From: Alitta virens
Lineage: Eukaryota; Annelida; Polychaeta; Phyllodocida; Nereididae
DNA: 64,000 bases
Assembly: GCA_932294295.1 (NCBI GenBank)
Contig: OW028584.1
Coordinates: 25,467,638 to 25,531,637 of the forward strand
Reading direction: 5' to 3'
In this document: positions 1 to 10,015 of the stretch, piece after piece
How the letters are laid out: each line of letters opens with the position of its first letter
How positions within the stretch are numbered: the stretch's first letter is position 1
The notes under the pieces: model-generated
The model's database searches: none
Told to the model about the DNA's origin: nothing
What the model saw: only the letters and a program-made list of their open reading frames with translations
Made by a program: the position numbers and the translations under genes

Positions 1-1504
1 ACTATTATACGTGCTTCCAACAGTGGGGACTATCGGGCCTTGTCTGCATTGCTCACTTATCTTGAATTTATTTAGCAGGTTACCACTTAGCTGTTTAAAT
101 AATATTTTCCATGGATGCTCCTTTGTCGATAAGTAATGGTGAAGCCACATGTAGTGCTGGGATCTACATTTGGTTTGGAAATCTGGCAGATTGAAGCCCC
201 CATCGGCCACTGGTCTGACCAGTTGCTTATTTGCATATAATATAGGCCTAGCACTTATAAGAAAATTATTTATCAGTTTTTCTATTTTCTTTATGTGAAT
301 GGCACTGGCAGGTATAATTCTGTTAACATAGGCTGTATTAGATATCACCATGGCATTTATTATGGTTGATTTGCCTAACATAGACATATGTCTATGTCGC
401 CATTTATTTAAGCTACTTCTAATTTTATTGATAGTACCTTCCCAGTTTATACCCACTCTTTGGGTCTTATTATGATGAAAACATATGCCCAATATTTCTA
501 TTGGGTCTTGCTTTGTTATCTTTTGCTTCTTTCTATATTGCCCAAAGAGTAGCTTACTGGTTTTTTCTTCATTGCACTTGGCACCTGAGGCTTTTTCATA
601 GATATTGATTAGCTCACTGCAGATAGCCTCCTCCCTGCTATTGCTTAGAAAAAGGGTAGTGTCATCTGCATAGGCGCATATTTTTACTGTTTTAGTCTTG
701 TCTAGTCTTATACCTTTTAATCTATTATCATTATTTATTAACCTTAGTATAGGCTCAGAGGATATTATGAATAACATCATGCTGAAGGGGCACCCCTGTC
801 TAACCGACCTGGTGACCTGTATTTGATCCGTATAACCATATGGGGTTTGAATACATGTTGTGATGTTCGTATACAGCAGTTTGACCCACTTTGTGAAGTT
901 ATCACCCATGTCTAGTTTATTTAAGATACTGTATAGGTACTGATGCTCAACTCTGTCAAAGGCCTTCTCAAGGTCGAGGACCTTGATAATTCCTCCTATA
1001 TATATTTGGCTATCATCCATCTCTTCATCTCTAGTGATTAAGTCCTCGATCATGCGGAGGTTTTCAAAGATATATCTATCTTTTATAGCACATCCTTGTG
1101 TATTAGATATTATTTTATCCAAGACTTTCGACAGCCGATTCGACAGAGCAGAGCTCAGTAGCTTATAGTCTACATTTAATAGGCTTACAGGCCGCCAGTT
1201 TTTGAGAAGTCTCCTGTCACCTTTCTTATAAAGAAGCTTTATAATCGCTTCCTTCTGAGTTTTAGACATTTCCCCTTCAAGGAAATTATTGTTTACTATC
1301 TCAGTGAGGTCCTCTCCAATGAAATCCCAGGTTTTGATGTAGAATTCCATTGGGAGGCCATCACTCCCTGGAGTTTTGTTGCTCTTCATTTTATCTAGAG
1401 CTAATTTTAGTTCATCTGTACTGATGAATCTATTTAATGATCTCTTTTGTTGCTCACTTATGTCTCCTTCACTTATTTGTTCTAAAAGCCGATTAGTGGA
1501 TTCC
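1..1504 (-). CDS. L1-like ORF2, C-terminal reverse transcriptase part, open to the window edge
   Basis: Minus-strand partial ORF2 of the L1-like (L1/Tx1-type) element, 5'-truncated at 1504 and running off the window at position 1. It aligns base for base to 42981-44470 of the array copy except for two extra segments (4 bp and 10 bp) that the array copies have lost. With those 14 bases the frame passes from the palm domain into the C-terminal region without a stop. Visible motifs are the LDLEKAFD palm aspartates, the RQGCP block and YADD. It is therefore a better-preserved member of the family than the three array copies. Being truncated, it cannot be mobile by itself. Confidence 0.85.
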
Positions 1505-2068
1505 TGAATTAGTAGTATTGGTTGGTGTGGTAGTACTGTGGCTGTTGCGGTTTGTGGCCGTTCTGACCCTACTCCTTGTAGTACCGCATGCGACCACCAG
1601 GGGCGCGATGGTAAAGGTGAAGGCCACTCTGCATGTAAACAAAGCCACGTGGTCCAAGAATTGAAGCAGATTCTGGCTGGGCCTAACTGTAAAACGGTAA
1701 CGTGGGCCAAACTACCTATGCAAGAAAGTGCATATACCGTAACGGAGTACAGTATAAATAAACTAACTATCTCGTGCCATATTTGTATATATCGTATTGA
1801 ATATCCAATTATTACCGTAGAAGGAATACCCCTTAACAAATTAATATAGAGGGCGTCGTAGTCAAAATCTACCATGATGACACCTAGTGCGTAATAACCA
1901 GAACTTTGTCCAACTGTGCTCGAGCTACAGCTGCTCACAGAAACATTATCTTACCAATCACATTTACAGTATGCCTGGAGTTCCCACGCACAAAACCATT
2001 TATCCACCCCTGTTTTATCATTCCATTCCGCGTTTTACAGACGCCCCGCCATTTTGTACAGGAGTTCA

Positions 2069-2206
2069 TGATGGCAACAAGTTCACCAATCCCAAAGCGA
2101 AGAAAGACAGCCGGTGAGTGGTGTGAATAGAGCAACACTTTATTTGATGAAGATGAGTTATGTGATATCTCATTAATTAAGCTCATTGAGCAATATCGTT
2201 ATAGCT
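2069..2206 (+). other. Possible broken coding segment
   Basis: From an ATG at 2069 one frame reads a basic start (MMATSSPIPKRRK), then a single in-frame TAG at about 2128, then an acidic segment (LFDEDELCD) before the next stop at about 2204. The composition looks protein-like, but there is no domain match and no splice signals that I trust. It could be a pseudogenised first exon or chance. Confidence 0.2.
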
Positions 2207-2302
2207 AACGAGATATGTAACAGCCCAATTACGATAGAAGAAGTCAGGTGTCATATTAGGAAATTAAAAAGAAACAAAGCAAGAAACAAAGCTGAAGTCT
2301 AA
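2207..2302 (+). pseudogene. Reverse-transcriptase relic (pre-palm segment)
   Basis: A short plus-strand frame reads PITIEEVRCHIRKLKRNKA, which resembles the segment before the first RT block in many non-LTR retrotransposons (pattern PIT..EV...I..LK..KA). It ends in a stop and nothing downstream continues the domain. It differs from the L1-like, I-like and J1 RTs here, so it is probably a remnant of another element. Confidence 0.35.
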
Positions 2303-2346
2303 TTGCTGAATTTATTAAATATGCTACAGAGGACGCTGACATGATA

Positions 2347-2748
2347 TTATGCATGGAAAGGGAAATGGGGTACACCCAATAGAAATACCATCCTTCATTA
2401 CTTTAATAAAACCCTAGCCAAAATATAATAATGTCCTCAAAGGTGTCTCTTCGGGGTTTTTGAGTGAACATAATAAAATGTACTCAAAATACAACTATCC
2501 CCATCTTTTTGATCATTTCTTATAGCTACCATCTCATAAAGCACTAACATCAAAAGAATGGACCGAGTTGGCAAGGGCCCCCAATACCTGCATAAGAACA
2601 GAGCAAGCAGAACATCCGTCTTCAAAAGGAAAAGCAACATGGCTGTAAAAAACCCAACCCTTGCAAACATGAACAAAATGTTTAATGGTATAAACATAAT
2701 GATAGAAGGGGACTCAATGGTTAGACACCTGCCAATATCCGGATCTGG
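2347..2748 (+). mobile_element. L1-like fragment: end of ORF2 and start of ORF3
   Basis: This is a plus-strand, clearly diverged copy of the RT stop, the inter-ORF spacer and the first 64 codons of ORF3 (2558-2748, including the GDS serine motif of the SGNH hydrolase). The array equivalent is 23973-24373. Because its substitutions are its own, it shows independently that ORF3 follows the RT in this family. It also carries the spacer AATAAA hairpin (2461-2489). It is cut at 2748, where it joins an I-like fragment in the opposite orientation over a GGATC-type microhomology. Confidence 0.8.
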
Positions 2749-3653
2749 GTGAAGGAGATCTAGGTCCAGCCATCTGAGACAGGACTGAGGCATAGCTTGC
2801 CCCAGCAGCCTGTTCAGCTATACGGCGCGCTTGGGGAAAGGAGATATCCTTGGTGGTCTTTAACTTCAGGATCTCTTTCTCTAGCTGCCATTTGGGACAG
2901 CCACGGTGATAGGCTGGCCCATCACCTCCACAATTAACACAATACGATGTATTCGTACATGGTGAGTTGCTTTGGCGCGGCAGGAGCCGCTAAAATGGCC
3001 AAATCGCTGGCAATTATAACATCGTTTTGGGTTCGGGATGTAGGGATGTACCCTACACCACTCGAACCCAATGCTGACCTTGTCAGGCAAAACTGTGCCA
3101 TCAAAGGTCAGTGTGAGAAGCTGGCGGGGGGCTGGCGATGAATGTGGATGACATTGTAGTCATCCAGCCAGTCCCTCAGTTCCTCATCAGAGCAGAGACT
3201 GCTCTCGTGCGATGTTATAACGCCCTTGCAGGAGTTGAAAAACCAATGGGGCTCCACCTTAATAGGGGCACCCGCAAAGGCCTTCCACTCCAGCAACTTC
3301 AAAGATTGGTCCTTGTGTGCAACCTGCACCAGCAAGGAAAAATTCTTTAATCTCCTTGTATTTTCAATATAGCCTACGTCTTCTTTCAAGGTACTGCAAA
3401 TTGTAATGGCTGAGAGATGGGAAAACCCATCATCACAGCCAGTAATTACAAGAAACTTGGGCCATGTCTGAGATAGAGAGGCAGATTGAGAGCTTTGATT
3501 TGCGTCATCTAATGATGGGCGCAAACGTTTACCAGGTCTGGAACCAGTAGCCAATTTTTCGACCTCGGCCTGGTTTACCGCTGAGGGACGCGCACCTTGT
3601 TCATCCGGGGGACGTGCGAGCCAGTCTGAAATTGTCGATTCGGACATATTCAT
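2749..3653 (-). pseudogene. I-like ORF1 (gag-like, CCHC) fragment
   Basis: ORF1 starts at an ATG ending at 3653 (MNMSESTISDWL). It encodes the basic/RRM-like region and the first CCHC knuckle (CYNCQRFGHFSGSC). Against 16497-17824 it has deletions of about 12 bp near 3120 and about 46 bp near 2975, the latter removing the second knuckle and shifting the frame. The C-terminus is missing at 2749. ORF1 products of this clade are nucleic-acid-binding RNP proteins. Confidence 0.8.
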
Positions 3654-3806
3654 TTTTGTTTCCCCTGTATGGTAGGGGACACACCCTCCTGTAAAGCTGG
3701 AGCAGCTTGTGCAATGCACACTGTCCTGTTTTAGCCACTGGGGATAGAGGACTTCACCCCAAGTGTTTCCACCCTCGCCGCGTGGAGGCCCAGGACCTTC
3801 GAGGGC
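2749..3806 (-). mobile_element. I-like retrotransposon, 5'-end fragment
   Basis: Minus-strand copy of the 5' UTR and most of ORF1 of the I-like element. Its right edge (3806) ends with the same bases as the full-length copy's 5' end at 17977, so the 5' terminus is genuine. ORF2 is absent, lost at the junction with the L1-like fragment at 2748. The insertion abuts the integrase gene of the Polinton-like virus. Confidence 0.85.
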
Positions 3807-3810
3807 AGAG

Positions 3811-4753
3811 TATTACACATTACTTAGACAAGTGAATACTAACTTTGTTAGAAATCGAGTTGTAACGCCATATATTGGTTATCAAATAGATTTGGATACA
3901 GCTCATATACCACAGTACGATAAAGATAATTCTGGATATATCTACATCTTAGCTGGGATAGATTGCTTCATTAAAGTTGCTCATACAGTAGCTTTGAAAA
4001 GTTTGAAATCGCAAGAATTCGTCCCAGCTTTAAAAAGCTTGTTGTTAAAATTAGGACTATAACCAACTGTCGTTCTGATAGAGGTCCCGAGTTCAGATCC
4101 TATGCGACACAGAATTTATTCAAGAAACTGAGAATAAATCATTTTTTTTACTAATAATACAGAAACAAAGGCCAACATAGTTGAGAGATTTTTCAAGACT
4201 TTAAAAAAGTTATTGTTTACAAATTCGTACAATCACTCTTATCATAGCAGTATTAAACAGATTCCTGCTTCGGTTAAAGTATCAGATGAATACAAAATAT
4301 GGAAGCAGTTATACGAAACGGAGCGTCCTGATAAGATACAAACCAATTTTCGTTTTAATATATACGCTACAGTTAGGATAAGTGTAGTCAGACACCCATT
4401 TATGAGAGCATTTGACGAATCGTGGACAAGAGAGCATTTCTTTGTAGCTGAGCGAGAAATGAGAGATATTAATCTGATATATATATTAAAAGACATAAAA
4501 AATGAACTCTTAAACGGATATTTCCAGGAAAACGAGTTACAGAAAGTAATAGTTGATGATAATCAAACTTATCTCATAGAAATACTTAGAAAAAAAAAGA
4601 GATAAAGTTTTGGTTAAATGGTTGGGGTGGCCTAAGAAACATTCGACCTGGATGAACATTTGCAAAAATCAACAAACCTTTGAGTTAATGTTTAAAGGTA
4701 ATATATTTTTCCCTGAGTCATCGGTTGACCTGGATATGTGGTTATGTGGTTAG
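3811..4753 (+). pseudogene. Retroviral-type integrase of the Polinton-like element
   Basis: The rve core begins with DLDTAHIPQY (first catalytic Asp). The second Asp lies in an SDRGPEF motif and the Glu in a VERF motif, but these three segments are in different frames: there is a break near 4062 and another in the T-run near 4140. The 3' part (4213-4605) carries the SH3-like region with a WTREHFFV motif. A chromodomain-like tail (KWLGWPKK) follows in another frame after an A-run at about 4590. The N-terminal zinc finger is missing at the I-like junction. All breaks look like single-base indels in homopolymers. Confidence 0.8.
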
Positions 4754-4862
4754 TGGAGTCATGCTCTGATAGGTAACCTGGTGAGCTGGTGTGCTGGTGA
4801 CCTAGGGTGAGCTTCAGAGAGTATATTAGGCTGTGATGCATGAAGAGATTACATTCTGAACT

Positions 4863-5282
4863 ATGTCATTGATTGTAGTGTATGCCTCTAGTGAAGATAG
4901 TAAAAATATCTTCACTGACAATAAACCTAATGATTTTATAGTACAACTAGATAGAAATATCAACCTCTGTGCGAAATCTTATGTGGAATTGCTAGACATT
5001 AGATGTAAAATTAACGAAAGAACCAAAGAAGAGGTATATATCTTTAGCGATGTGTGTCAAGAATCTTTTCTATACAGAAAATTGTCACCAGTCTTGCGAG
5101 TTTTTCAATTACCAGGATTGAAGGTTTCTCATACAGAATTTGTACACCCGATTAAATTGAAAACTATTCAAGGTCAACTCAATCGCTTCAGAATATATAT
5201 AAAGCCCAGAGAATTCGACTCATCACCACTAACACTTTCGGAACTGAACGTAACACTTCGTTTTCACAATGTCAGTTATTAA
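4863..5282 (+). CDS. Penton-like minor capsid protein
   Basis: An intact 139-codon frame. The start pattern (DSKNIFTDNKPNDFIVQL) matches the N-terminus of Polinton/adintovirus penton-type proteins, which have an acidic-aromatic PNxF.VQL start followed by an LLDI strand. It lies between the integrase and the capsid genes, as expected. Its end overlaps the ATG at 5274 of the next frame. It is short for the family, so it may be trimmed at the C-terminus. Assignment rests on pattern and position. Confidence 0.6.
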   Translation: MSLIVVYASSEDSKNIFTDNKPNDFIVQLDRNINLCAKSYVELLDIRCKINERTKEEVYIFSDVCQESFLYRKLSPVLRVFQLPGLKVSHTEFVHPIKLKTIQGQLNRFRIYIKPREFDSSPLTLSELNVTLRFHNVSY

Positions 5283-5545
5283 TGATTATGATAGTTGGAA
5301 AAAGCATTACGCCGCAATGATCGATGAAAAAATTTTTCCGAATCAAAAAAGAATTATTGTTAACGATTCCACTACTCAAACGGGGAAAAGGATTGCAAGT
5401 TGTAACTGCAGCTGCACAGAAAGATAACATATCACGCTCTATCATTAACAAAGCTATAAAATCGAGTAAAAAGAAAAAATCGACTCAGTCTAGATCTAAA
5501 CACTGGAGCAAGAACACTAAAACTAGACAAAGAAAAAGGTTGTAA
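5274..5545 (+). pseudogene. Small basic (pX-like) virion protein, frameshifted
   Basis: One frame opens at 5274, overlapping the penton end, and a second frame at 5324 continues with IPLLKRGKGLQ and a Lys/Arg/Ser-rich tail to 5545. Polintons and adintoviruses commonly carry a short basic core or adenovirus pX-like protein at this position with a hydrophobic PLL..G segment. The two halves look like one gene broken in the A-run near 5330. It may bind DNA in the virion; this is inferred from position and charge. Confidence 0.45.
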
Positions 5546-5560
5546 GAAGGAGACGATAAA

Positions 5561-6881
5561 ATGCAAGCTCATGATGATTCTCTTAACCTTTTTTGCGTAC
5601 AACCTACCAACAAAGCAATATCACAATCTCAAATGATAGAACATCTTCCAATCTCACAACTATCCAGCGGATGTGTGGAATTTAGTGTAACTTCACAAAA
5701 TTTTATCGACTTTTCCCGTTCATATATTCAACTTAGGTGTAAAATTGTTATAGGGGAGAATGATCCTATCAAATTTGTTGAATCATTGGAGAAATACGAT
5801 GCTACCGGTGATGTAGCACCAACAAACTGTTTAATTGCATCAATGTTTCAGAAAGTCGATCTCAGTTTACAACATCAATCGATATCTAATGATATCCCTA
5901 CTTACTGCTATCCTTATAAATATATGCTGGATACTCTTTTAACGAGTAAAGCTGATGAACAACTGGGAATATTATTCACCAAAGATCTAAGTACAGCAAT
6001 AAATACTTGCAGTAATTTCAAGGCAGTAGCAGGAACTGATAATGCTGTTACAGATGGGAACCCTGCCTTGAAAAAAAGAACAAAGTTTGTTAACAAAGGG
6101 CAAGAGTTTGTTATGACTGGATCTGTTGGAGTGGATTTCATGAAACAGAAAAGGTTATTATTACACAACACCAACATTGGATTGAAATTTTGGCCCTCTA
6201 CACCCGAATTTTCCTTGCTCTCTTCGGAATTAACCCAAAAATTTATTATTAAAATATTGGATGCTAAGCTAGTGTTATGTCATGTTACGTTAGATCCAGC
6301 AGTTGGTGTTGCTATCAGTGATGCCCTAAAACTTAAATCAGCTCAATATCCTTATATCAACTCAAAAATGCGAACTCACACTATTGCTAAAGGTAGTCAA
6401 GTGGCTACGATTAATGATTTATTCGGAACGGAGTGCCCAGAACAATTAATCGTTTGTATGGCTAAATCTGCAGCTGTTAGCGGTTCATTCCATCACAATC
6501 CATATTTTCTTTAGCCACTTTAACATCAGCGAGATAGGATTGTATTTAAACAACATTTCTCTCCCAGCTAAACCACTTCAAGTTAAATTCGGTGATACAG
6601 CTTACCAATCTCATTATTTAGATGCTTGGCAGAGACTTCATAGACTGAACCCAGACTCTATCATTTCTTTTGAAGATTTCCATAGAGGATACACAATATT
6701 CTGCTTCGATCTAGGGAATAGAGAAAATTGTGAAGAGTTGCTTCCAATCTCGCACACAGGAACAACCAAACTTGAACTTAGATTTTCAAAAGCACTCGAA
6801 GACTCTATAGTAGTCTTTCTGTACAGAAAATTTAAAGGGTTGTTGAGTATTGATGCTGCACGAAACATCACTATACAATGA
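5561..6881 (+). pseudogene. Major capsid protein (double jelly roll), one frameshift
   Basis: Residues 1-317 (5561-6514) show the family start (LNLFCVQPTNKAI) and the conserved A.YP segment. The C-terminal jelly roll continues in another frame (6540-6881) with DFHRGYTIFCFDL and LELRF. These match the Polinton/adintovirus hexon-type capsid family found in many animal genomes. The break is a single-base indel in the T-rich stretch just before 6514. The 3' end overlaps the protease start as ATGA, the tight packing usual in these viruses. Confidence 0.8.
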
Positions 6882-7312
6882 ATACTTCAGAAATAACTAA
6901 CATTTTACGTAGACACTATCCAGAGTTTGGTGGGGTTTATCCTGCTAACCACATTCATTTAATCAAAGATAACAGTATAGCTATATTGAATACCGATGAA
7001 GCGGATAAGGCTGGTACACACTGGGTTGCTGTATTTGTAAATAATCAAACTTGCGAATTTTTTGATTCTCTGGGTGAAAATCCGGAAAACTATCATTCTT
7101 ATTGGTATAATTTTCTAATTAAAAAATGGGGAAGATATGTGTACAACGATACCAGACTTCAAAATATTAAATCCGATGATTGTAGGAAGTTTTGTATATT
7201 CTATACTATTTTACGTAGTCAGGGAATAGAATTTACTTCTATCATTCGTTTACTAAAAAATGTGGATCTTGATAGTTTTATATATTCTCTAATGTATGAG
7301 AGCGTTATCTGA
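6878..7312 (+). CDS. Adenain-like cysteine protease
   Basis: An intact 144-codon frame. The catalytic His lies in GTHWVAVFV, an acidic residue follows in CEFFDSLGENP, a Gln lies in RLQNI, and the nucleophile Cys is in the SDDCRKFC segment. This is the adenovirus-type (C5/C48-like) maturation protease layout used by Polintons. It overlaps the capsid stop by four bases, implying co-expression. It is the best-preserved gene of this viral copy. With the other genes broken it has no obvious role. Confidence 0.75.
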   Translation: MNTSEITNILRRHYPEFGGVYPANHIHLIKDNSIAILNTDEADKAGTHWVAVFVNNQTCEFFDSLGENPENYHSYWYNFLIKKWGRYVYNDTRLQNIKSDDCRKFCIFYTILRSQGIEFTSIIRLLKNVDLDSFIYSLMYESVI

Positions 7313-7315
7313 CCT

Positions 7316-7640
7316 CTGGCGCGGTATTAAGTTAACCATAAGTACAATAAATGCACCCAAAAAAATGTTTATAATTCCAAAAGTTAAGACAGTCACTGGC
7401 GTGGTATTAAGTCACCCGTAAACTGTTTTAACGAAAAAAAAATTTATAATTTCAAAAGTTCACACCAAAAATAAATAAAAAGTCATGATGTCACTGGCAC
7501 GATTGAGAAATCTGTAAACATCATAACACCAAAAAAAATTTAGGTCTAGTGACACTGTACTTTGGGGAACCTCCACGTGGTCAGTATTGGATACAACTGT
7601 TTATCACTTTTTAAATAATGTGATAAATAGTTGGAACTAA
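7316..7640. repeat. Degenerate direct repeats and an inverted repeat downstream of the viral genes
   Basis: Three related stretches begin near 7316, 7394 and 7490 (core CTGGCGYGGTATTAAGT, the third degenerate). A linked TTTATAATTYCAAAAGTT lies at about 7367 and 7441, giving a period of roughly 78 bases in the first two. At about 7600-7628 an 8-bp inverted repeat (TTTATCAC / GTGATAAA) could form a hairpin. These may be viral 3' non-coding or regulatory repeats. Confidence 0.5.
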
Positions 7641-7654
7641 TACCCCAAAACTAG

Positions 7655-7816
7655 TTAAAATCTCGAAAATTCATCAGCTTCCCACTCAACACTCTCCATT
7701 CTACCATTAACAATTCTAACCAATGCATCAGAGATCGTTTGAAATGAGACTCTGGTGTAATCCACCACCATCTCATCAATTGATGCATCGTAATAAATTG
7801 AGGGACCTACCTGAAA
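7655..7816 (-). CDS. Candidate 3' exon of the RING gene
   Basis: Minus-strand frame ending in an acidic tail (SVEWEADEFSRF, stop at 7655). Upstream, ACTTTCAG at 7817-7824 would serve as acceptor. The RING exon at 28317-28745 ends in CAG and GTAAGT in phase 0, and this frame continues in phase 0. If J1(+) and everything nested in it is removed, the intron would be only about 50-60 bases, a typical arthropod short intron. Caveats: the polypyrimidine tract is weak, and CAG-GTAGGT here could instead be a donor. Confidence 0.4.
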   Translation of the reverse strand, partial: FQVGPSIYYDASIDEMVVDYTRVSFQTISDALVRIVNGRMESVEWEADEFSRF

Positions 7817-7941
7817 GTCTTCTGCTTCAAAAATATCACTTCGCGTCTGAACGCCGTTGACTACACATCGCCGCTCCTGCTGACCGCATTGCATGCATCA
7901 GTGATTTTTCAAGTTTGTTTACATTTCGGCGAAATTCCAAG

Positions 7942-9296
7942 ATGGCGGCCAGAACCGGAGCTCCCGGGAAAGGCCTTCCTGCTTGTTCCACCTCCTCAAA
8001 CAACGTTAAGAAGATGAAACAACCCAACACTAAGCTAGTAGATGCATCAGTATCTACTAAATCCAACCCCCAGGAATAAGGACTCCCTAACTAAGCCCCC
8101 CACCCCCAAACCTTCTTCTGGAGTCTCCCCTTCTTCAGGGGATTCCCCACTTAACAAATCATTTGATACCATTTCAGAAAAGCTTGGCAACGTGGCTGCA
8201 GCCCACAAATGGATTGGAAGAATGAAAAAAGAAAGCAGACTGGACATGGCCATTCTACTCTTCCCAGAGCTAGCTACCATGCTGAAGAAAACTGATGGAA
8301 CTCCAACTAAGTCCACCGCATCTGCAGTGGACTCGGGCAAGTCCACTACTGTACTTCCCTCCCCAGTTATCCCAGTCATTTCACCTTCTATCTCTCACCA
8401 TTGTGCCATACCCCACCCAATTTCTGTTCAGGTTCCCATCTCCCCTGCAGATGAACCTGCAGAGGAACCTATGGATGGAGATTTTCTCATCCCTAGAGAA
8501 CAGAGGAGGAAGCGCACAAGATCCAACCATAGTGCTCAATCTGACAACTCATCCCCTGAGCCAGATTCCTCCAAGAAGGCCAAGACCTGCACAGTCTGGG
8601 AGACTAAAGGCTCCACCAGGAGGAACCCCACCGGACAAGAAGACCTCACTGTTGTCATTGTGGGTGTCCACCCCAAATACAGTGACTCTTGATTTTTCCT
8701 CTCTTACAGGCCTATCCAGATGCCAGAGGATGCAGAGTGCAGCACTTGGCCGACCTACCAACAGGATCAGAGCCACCTGCTCCACCTGTGAACATAAAAC
8801 CAATTTAATCAATAACGGTCTCCTTTTTGACTTCAGAAAACTGCCAGTGGAAGACTACAGAGCGAGAAGACCACTCCAATGTGCAAAGTGCCAATCCTTT
8901 GGTCACAGAGCTGACACTTGTCAAAATGACATCAAGTGTAGGCGCTGTGGCCTCGGGCATGGGCACAAAGAATGTGCTGCTCTTCCGGAGCAGCCTTCCT
9001 GCACTAACTGCAATGGTCAGCATCCTGCCTCCTTCTCTGGCTGCCCCAGCTACAAGGAAGCTCTGCTGACTAAACGATCCAAGGAATCGGCCACCACCCA
9101 GAAAATCTCCCCCCCCCCTGCCAACCTCCTAGATGCCACCAGGATAGCTGCCTGCATTTCGCAAGTCCTATCCAAGATCCTCACACCTCTCCATCCAGAA
9201 ACCTCAGAAGACACCATACTAGAAGTCATCTCGGTAACTGTATCTACCATGTACAAAGTTAGTATGTCACCAAAACTCATAAAATCACTTTATTAA
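7942..9296 (+). pseudogene. J1(+) ORF1 (gag-like, three CCHC knuckles)
   Basis: Starts at the ATG at 7942 (MAARTGAPGK). A one-base indel near 8070 shifts the frame, an in-frame deletion of about 260 bp follows KKAKT near 8586, and a second shift occurs near 8690. The C-terminal part carries CAKCQSFGHRADTC, CRRCGLGHGHKEC and CTNCNGQHPASFSGC, the Jockey gag knuckle triplet. The product would be the nucleic-acid-binding ORF1p. It is inactive here. Confidence 0.85.
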
Positions 9297-9346
9297 TCTC
9301 TCACACCCCTTCCCTCCACATCCAGCCCTCTACTTTAACTACAGGT

Positions 9347-9995
9347 ATGGCCCATCTGATGCAGATCAACATCCAGCACATCAGGGCAAAGCAGTATACT
9401 CTCACTCAGTATGCTGCAGAGACCACACCCGACGTCCTCCTCAACGAGACACATCTGCACCCAGGTTGTTTCCCTAGCCGTATCCACGGATACAAGTCAG
9501 CCGCTAGGAAAGACGGAATAGATGGCAAAGGTGGCGCAGCCATCTATTGCAAAGAGGACATCCCCTTCTCCCCCATTAATACTCTTTCTTTCACTCAGGA
9601 TGTAGCTGCCATCACCCTATCCATGCCTTCCCTGGGTGAACTTGCCATCATCACCCACTACATCCCACCCTACCCCAATTCCCATATTACAAATGATCTT
9701 TTTCATTTCTTTTTAACTAGATACCGACTAGGAGACTACAATGCCCACAACCCCTTTATTAATAACAGGCCCTCTAACTCCAGAGGAAATGAACTTTATT
9801 CAATTTTACAGGCCAACCATCTCGAGCTGCTCAATGCCGGTGGAGCTCCAACCCACCTCAGCACTGCCAAAGGTACTTCAGCCCTCCTAGACCTAGCCAT
9901 TGCTACACCAGCAGTGGCCTCTAAGCTACATGACCTTTGGGTTGGAGATGACATTGGCAGCGACCACCTCCCCCTCCATATTTCTTTACAGGGAA
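9347..9995 (+). pseudogene. J1(+) ORF2, APE-type endonuclease part
   Basis: Begins MAHLMQINIQHIR (catalytic Asn), followed by NETH (Glu), GDYNAH (Asp/Asn), LLDLAIATP and GSDHLPLHIS (Asp-His). Small deletions relative to the other J1/J2 copies remove one residue before NETH and four before GDYNAH. The frame then runs into antisense J1(-) 3' UTR at 9996, so the long plus-strand frame beyond that point is an artefact. Confidence 0.85.
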
Positions 9996-10015
9996 CATAC
10001 ATAAAAGTGACAATA

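Larger units (their letters stand above)
1505..2346. other. Unassigned AT-rich interval between element fragments
   Basis: About 840 bases between two L1-like fragments. I see no convincing intact gene. A 103-codon plus-strand frame (1538-1849) has no recognisable domain. The last 140 bases hold a reverse-transcriptase relic and the stretch before it holds a possible broken exon, both listed separately. The rest has no repeat or gene signature I recognise. Confidence 0.5.
3807..7654 (+). mobile_element. Decayed Polinton/adintovirus-like element
   Basis: Co-oriented genes in the order integrase, penton-like, small basic protein, double-jelly-roll major capsid, adenain-type protease. This is the late-gene block of Polintons and adintoviruses (midsize dsDNA viruses that integrate with a retrovirus-like integrase). 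PolB, the packaging ATPase and terminal inverted repeats are not in the window. The left edge is cut by the I-like fragment. The right limit is set only by where viral coding and its repeats end. At least five frame disruptions show it is an old inactive copy. Confidence 0.8.
7835..9995 (+). mobile_element. J1(+) Jockey-like element, 5' part
   Basis: 5' UTR, ORF1 and most of the endonuclease of a plus-strand J1 element. The 5' end (near 7835) aligns with the 5' end of J1(-) at 33941. The copy is interrupted at 9995, inside the endonuclease, by J1(-). The flanking AGGGAA at 9990-9995 recurs at 33942-33947, where J1(+) resumes, consistent with a 6-bp TSD. The rest of the element is at 33942-34036 and 25981-28290, with paralogous copies in later units. 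Confidence 0.8.

Noticed and set aside
1538..1849. Plus-strand 103-codon ORF
   Set aside because: No domain, ordinary chance length, unlike neighbouring coding sequence.
9990..10000. Twin-priming inversion as the cause of the head-to-head J1 copies
   Set aside because: The missing part of J1(+) resumes at 33942 with the same AGGGAA, so a separate J1(-) insertion explains it better. The inverted part would also lie at the wrong end for twin priming.
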